Shown here piece after piece: positions 63,480-64,000 of a stretch of 64,000 nucleotides of DNA. How positions within the stretch are numbered: the stretch's first letter is position 1; every line of letters starts with the position of its first letter. Made by a program: the position numbers and the translations under genes. The stretch is from Lactobacillus sp. UBA5804 (lineage in GTDB: Bacteria > Bacillota > Bacilli > Lactobacillales > Lactobacillaceae): positions 1 through 64,000 of the forward strand of contig DIDI01000006.1 in the NCBI GenBank assembly GCA_002418055.1, in the 5' to 3' direction. The notes under the pieces are model-generated. The model ran no database searches. It was not told where the DNA came from and worked only from the letters and a program-made list of their open reading frames with translations.

Positions 63480-64000
63480 ATGCAAATTTATTTTGTCCGC
63501 CATGGTAAAACTGAGTGGAATTTGGCAAGTCGTTTCCAGGGTGGCCATGGTGATTCACCGCTATTAGTCACAAGTTTAGCAGATATTACACACTTAGGGC
63601 GGCATTTGCGTGGAACGCGTTTACGTGCTATTTTTGCGAGTCCGTTAAATCGAGCTTTTTATACGGCGCAAGGGATAGATCAGGCGATGAATGCCCGTTT
63701 GCCAGTCGTTGTTGATGAACGGCTGCGTGAATTTAATTTGGGTAAATTAGAAGGAATGAATTTCAAAAAAGCTGATGAGCAATTTCCAAATGAGATGACT
63801 AATTTTTGGCATCATCCCGACTTGTATGATCCCACCGCTATTGCCGGTGAAAGTTATCAATCGGTGATTGATCGGGGACGTTCCTTTGCGCGTGATGTTG
63901 CACGGCAATTTTCAGGTGATGATGATAAGGTACTAGCCGTTAGCCACGGTGCGGCATTAGCTGCGATTATGGGTAGTTTGCTGGGGTATCCGTTAGCAGA
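63480..64000 (+). CDS. Histidine phosphatase family protein, partial
   Basis: The first 173 codons are visible and run off the window. IYFVRHGKTEWN holds the phosphoacceptor His8 and Arg7. FASPLNRAFYTAQ and the second catalytic His in VSHGAA are present, so the family is clear. It could be a phosphoglycerate mutase-like enzyme or a broad phosphatase. GATGAGGGAG precedes the ATG. The C-terminus lies outside the window. Confidence 0.9.
   Translation, partial: MQIYFVRHGKTEWNLASRFQGGHGDSPLLVTSLADITHLGRHLRGTRLRAIFASPLNRAFYTAQGIDQAMNARLPVVVDERLREFNLGKLEGMNFKKADEQFPNEMTNFWHHPDLYDPTAIAGESYQSVIDRGRSFARDVARQFSGDDDKVLAVSHGAALAAIMGSLLGYPLA

Overview
The window looks like the core chromosome of a low-GC Gram-positive bacterium of the family Lactobacillaceae. 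The evidence is the gene content and order: upp and an F1Fo-ATPase operon, then mbl-yidD-rodA, rarA, rpsD, ezrA, thiI, valS-folC, radC-mreBCD, the mraZ-to-divIVA division and wall cluster, ileS, and mtnN-desulfurase-mnmA. Small families I associate with lactobacilli (DUF1146, DUF1694, DUF1831, DUF2969, DUF3397) are interspersed. Genus and species cannot be fixed from the sequence alone. Nearly all genes are on the + strand; I see no insertion sequence, prophage, CRISPR array or rRNA operon.

Layout. 1-4360: a broken helveticin-J-like bacteriocin gene, then manA, an SdpI-like membrane protein and an OmpR/histidine-kinase pair. 4365-8910: ltaS (minus), a VanZ-like gene, pgi and a 53-residue membrane peptide. 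8969-11620: a serine hydrolase, a Glu(CTC)-Gln(CTG) tRNA pair and a murT with no adjacent gatD. 11766-16070: tdk, prfA, prmC, a Sua5-type gene and upp. 16176-22656: atpBEFHAGDC. 22724-25782: DUF1146, mbl, yidD, DUF2969 and rodA. 25861-29457 (minus): uspA, a small membrane protein, a probable 6S RNA, rarA, yueI-like and rpsD with a structured leader. 29734-39470: ezrA, desulfurase-thiI, T-box-valS-folC-HAD and radC. 39579-42020: mreBCD. 42066-55899: a tiny minus-strand gene, DUF3397, then mraZ-rsmH-ftsL-PBP-mraY-murD-murG-ftsQ-ftsA-ftsZ-sepF-yggT-ylmH-divIVA. 55900-63393: T-box-ileS, CSD-like, Nudix, tail-anchored protein, mtnN, desulfurase, DUF1831 and mnmA. 63480-64000: start of a histidine phosphatase gene.

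The genes serve wall and teichoic acid synthesis, cell shape and division, ATP synthesis, translation and tRNA modification. Two cysteine desulfurases are each placed beside a different tRNA thiolation enzyme, which suggests dedicated sulfur relays. RNA-level control is prominent: two T-box leaders, a probable S4 autoregulatory leader and a probable 6S RNA. Three GTGG repeats spaced exactly 10 bp apart in front of mraZ look like the MraZ operator.

No wholly new multi-gene system is apparent. The items most worth a second look are the C34 tRNA pair, the orphan murT, the bacteriocin remnant beside an SdpI-like gene and two-component system, the RNA elements, and several small unassigned membrane proteins. 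Family calls rest on motif and context recognition, not on database searches.
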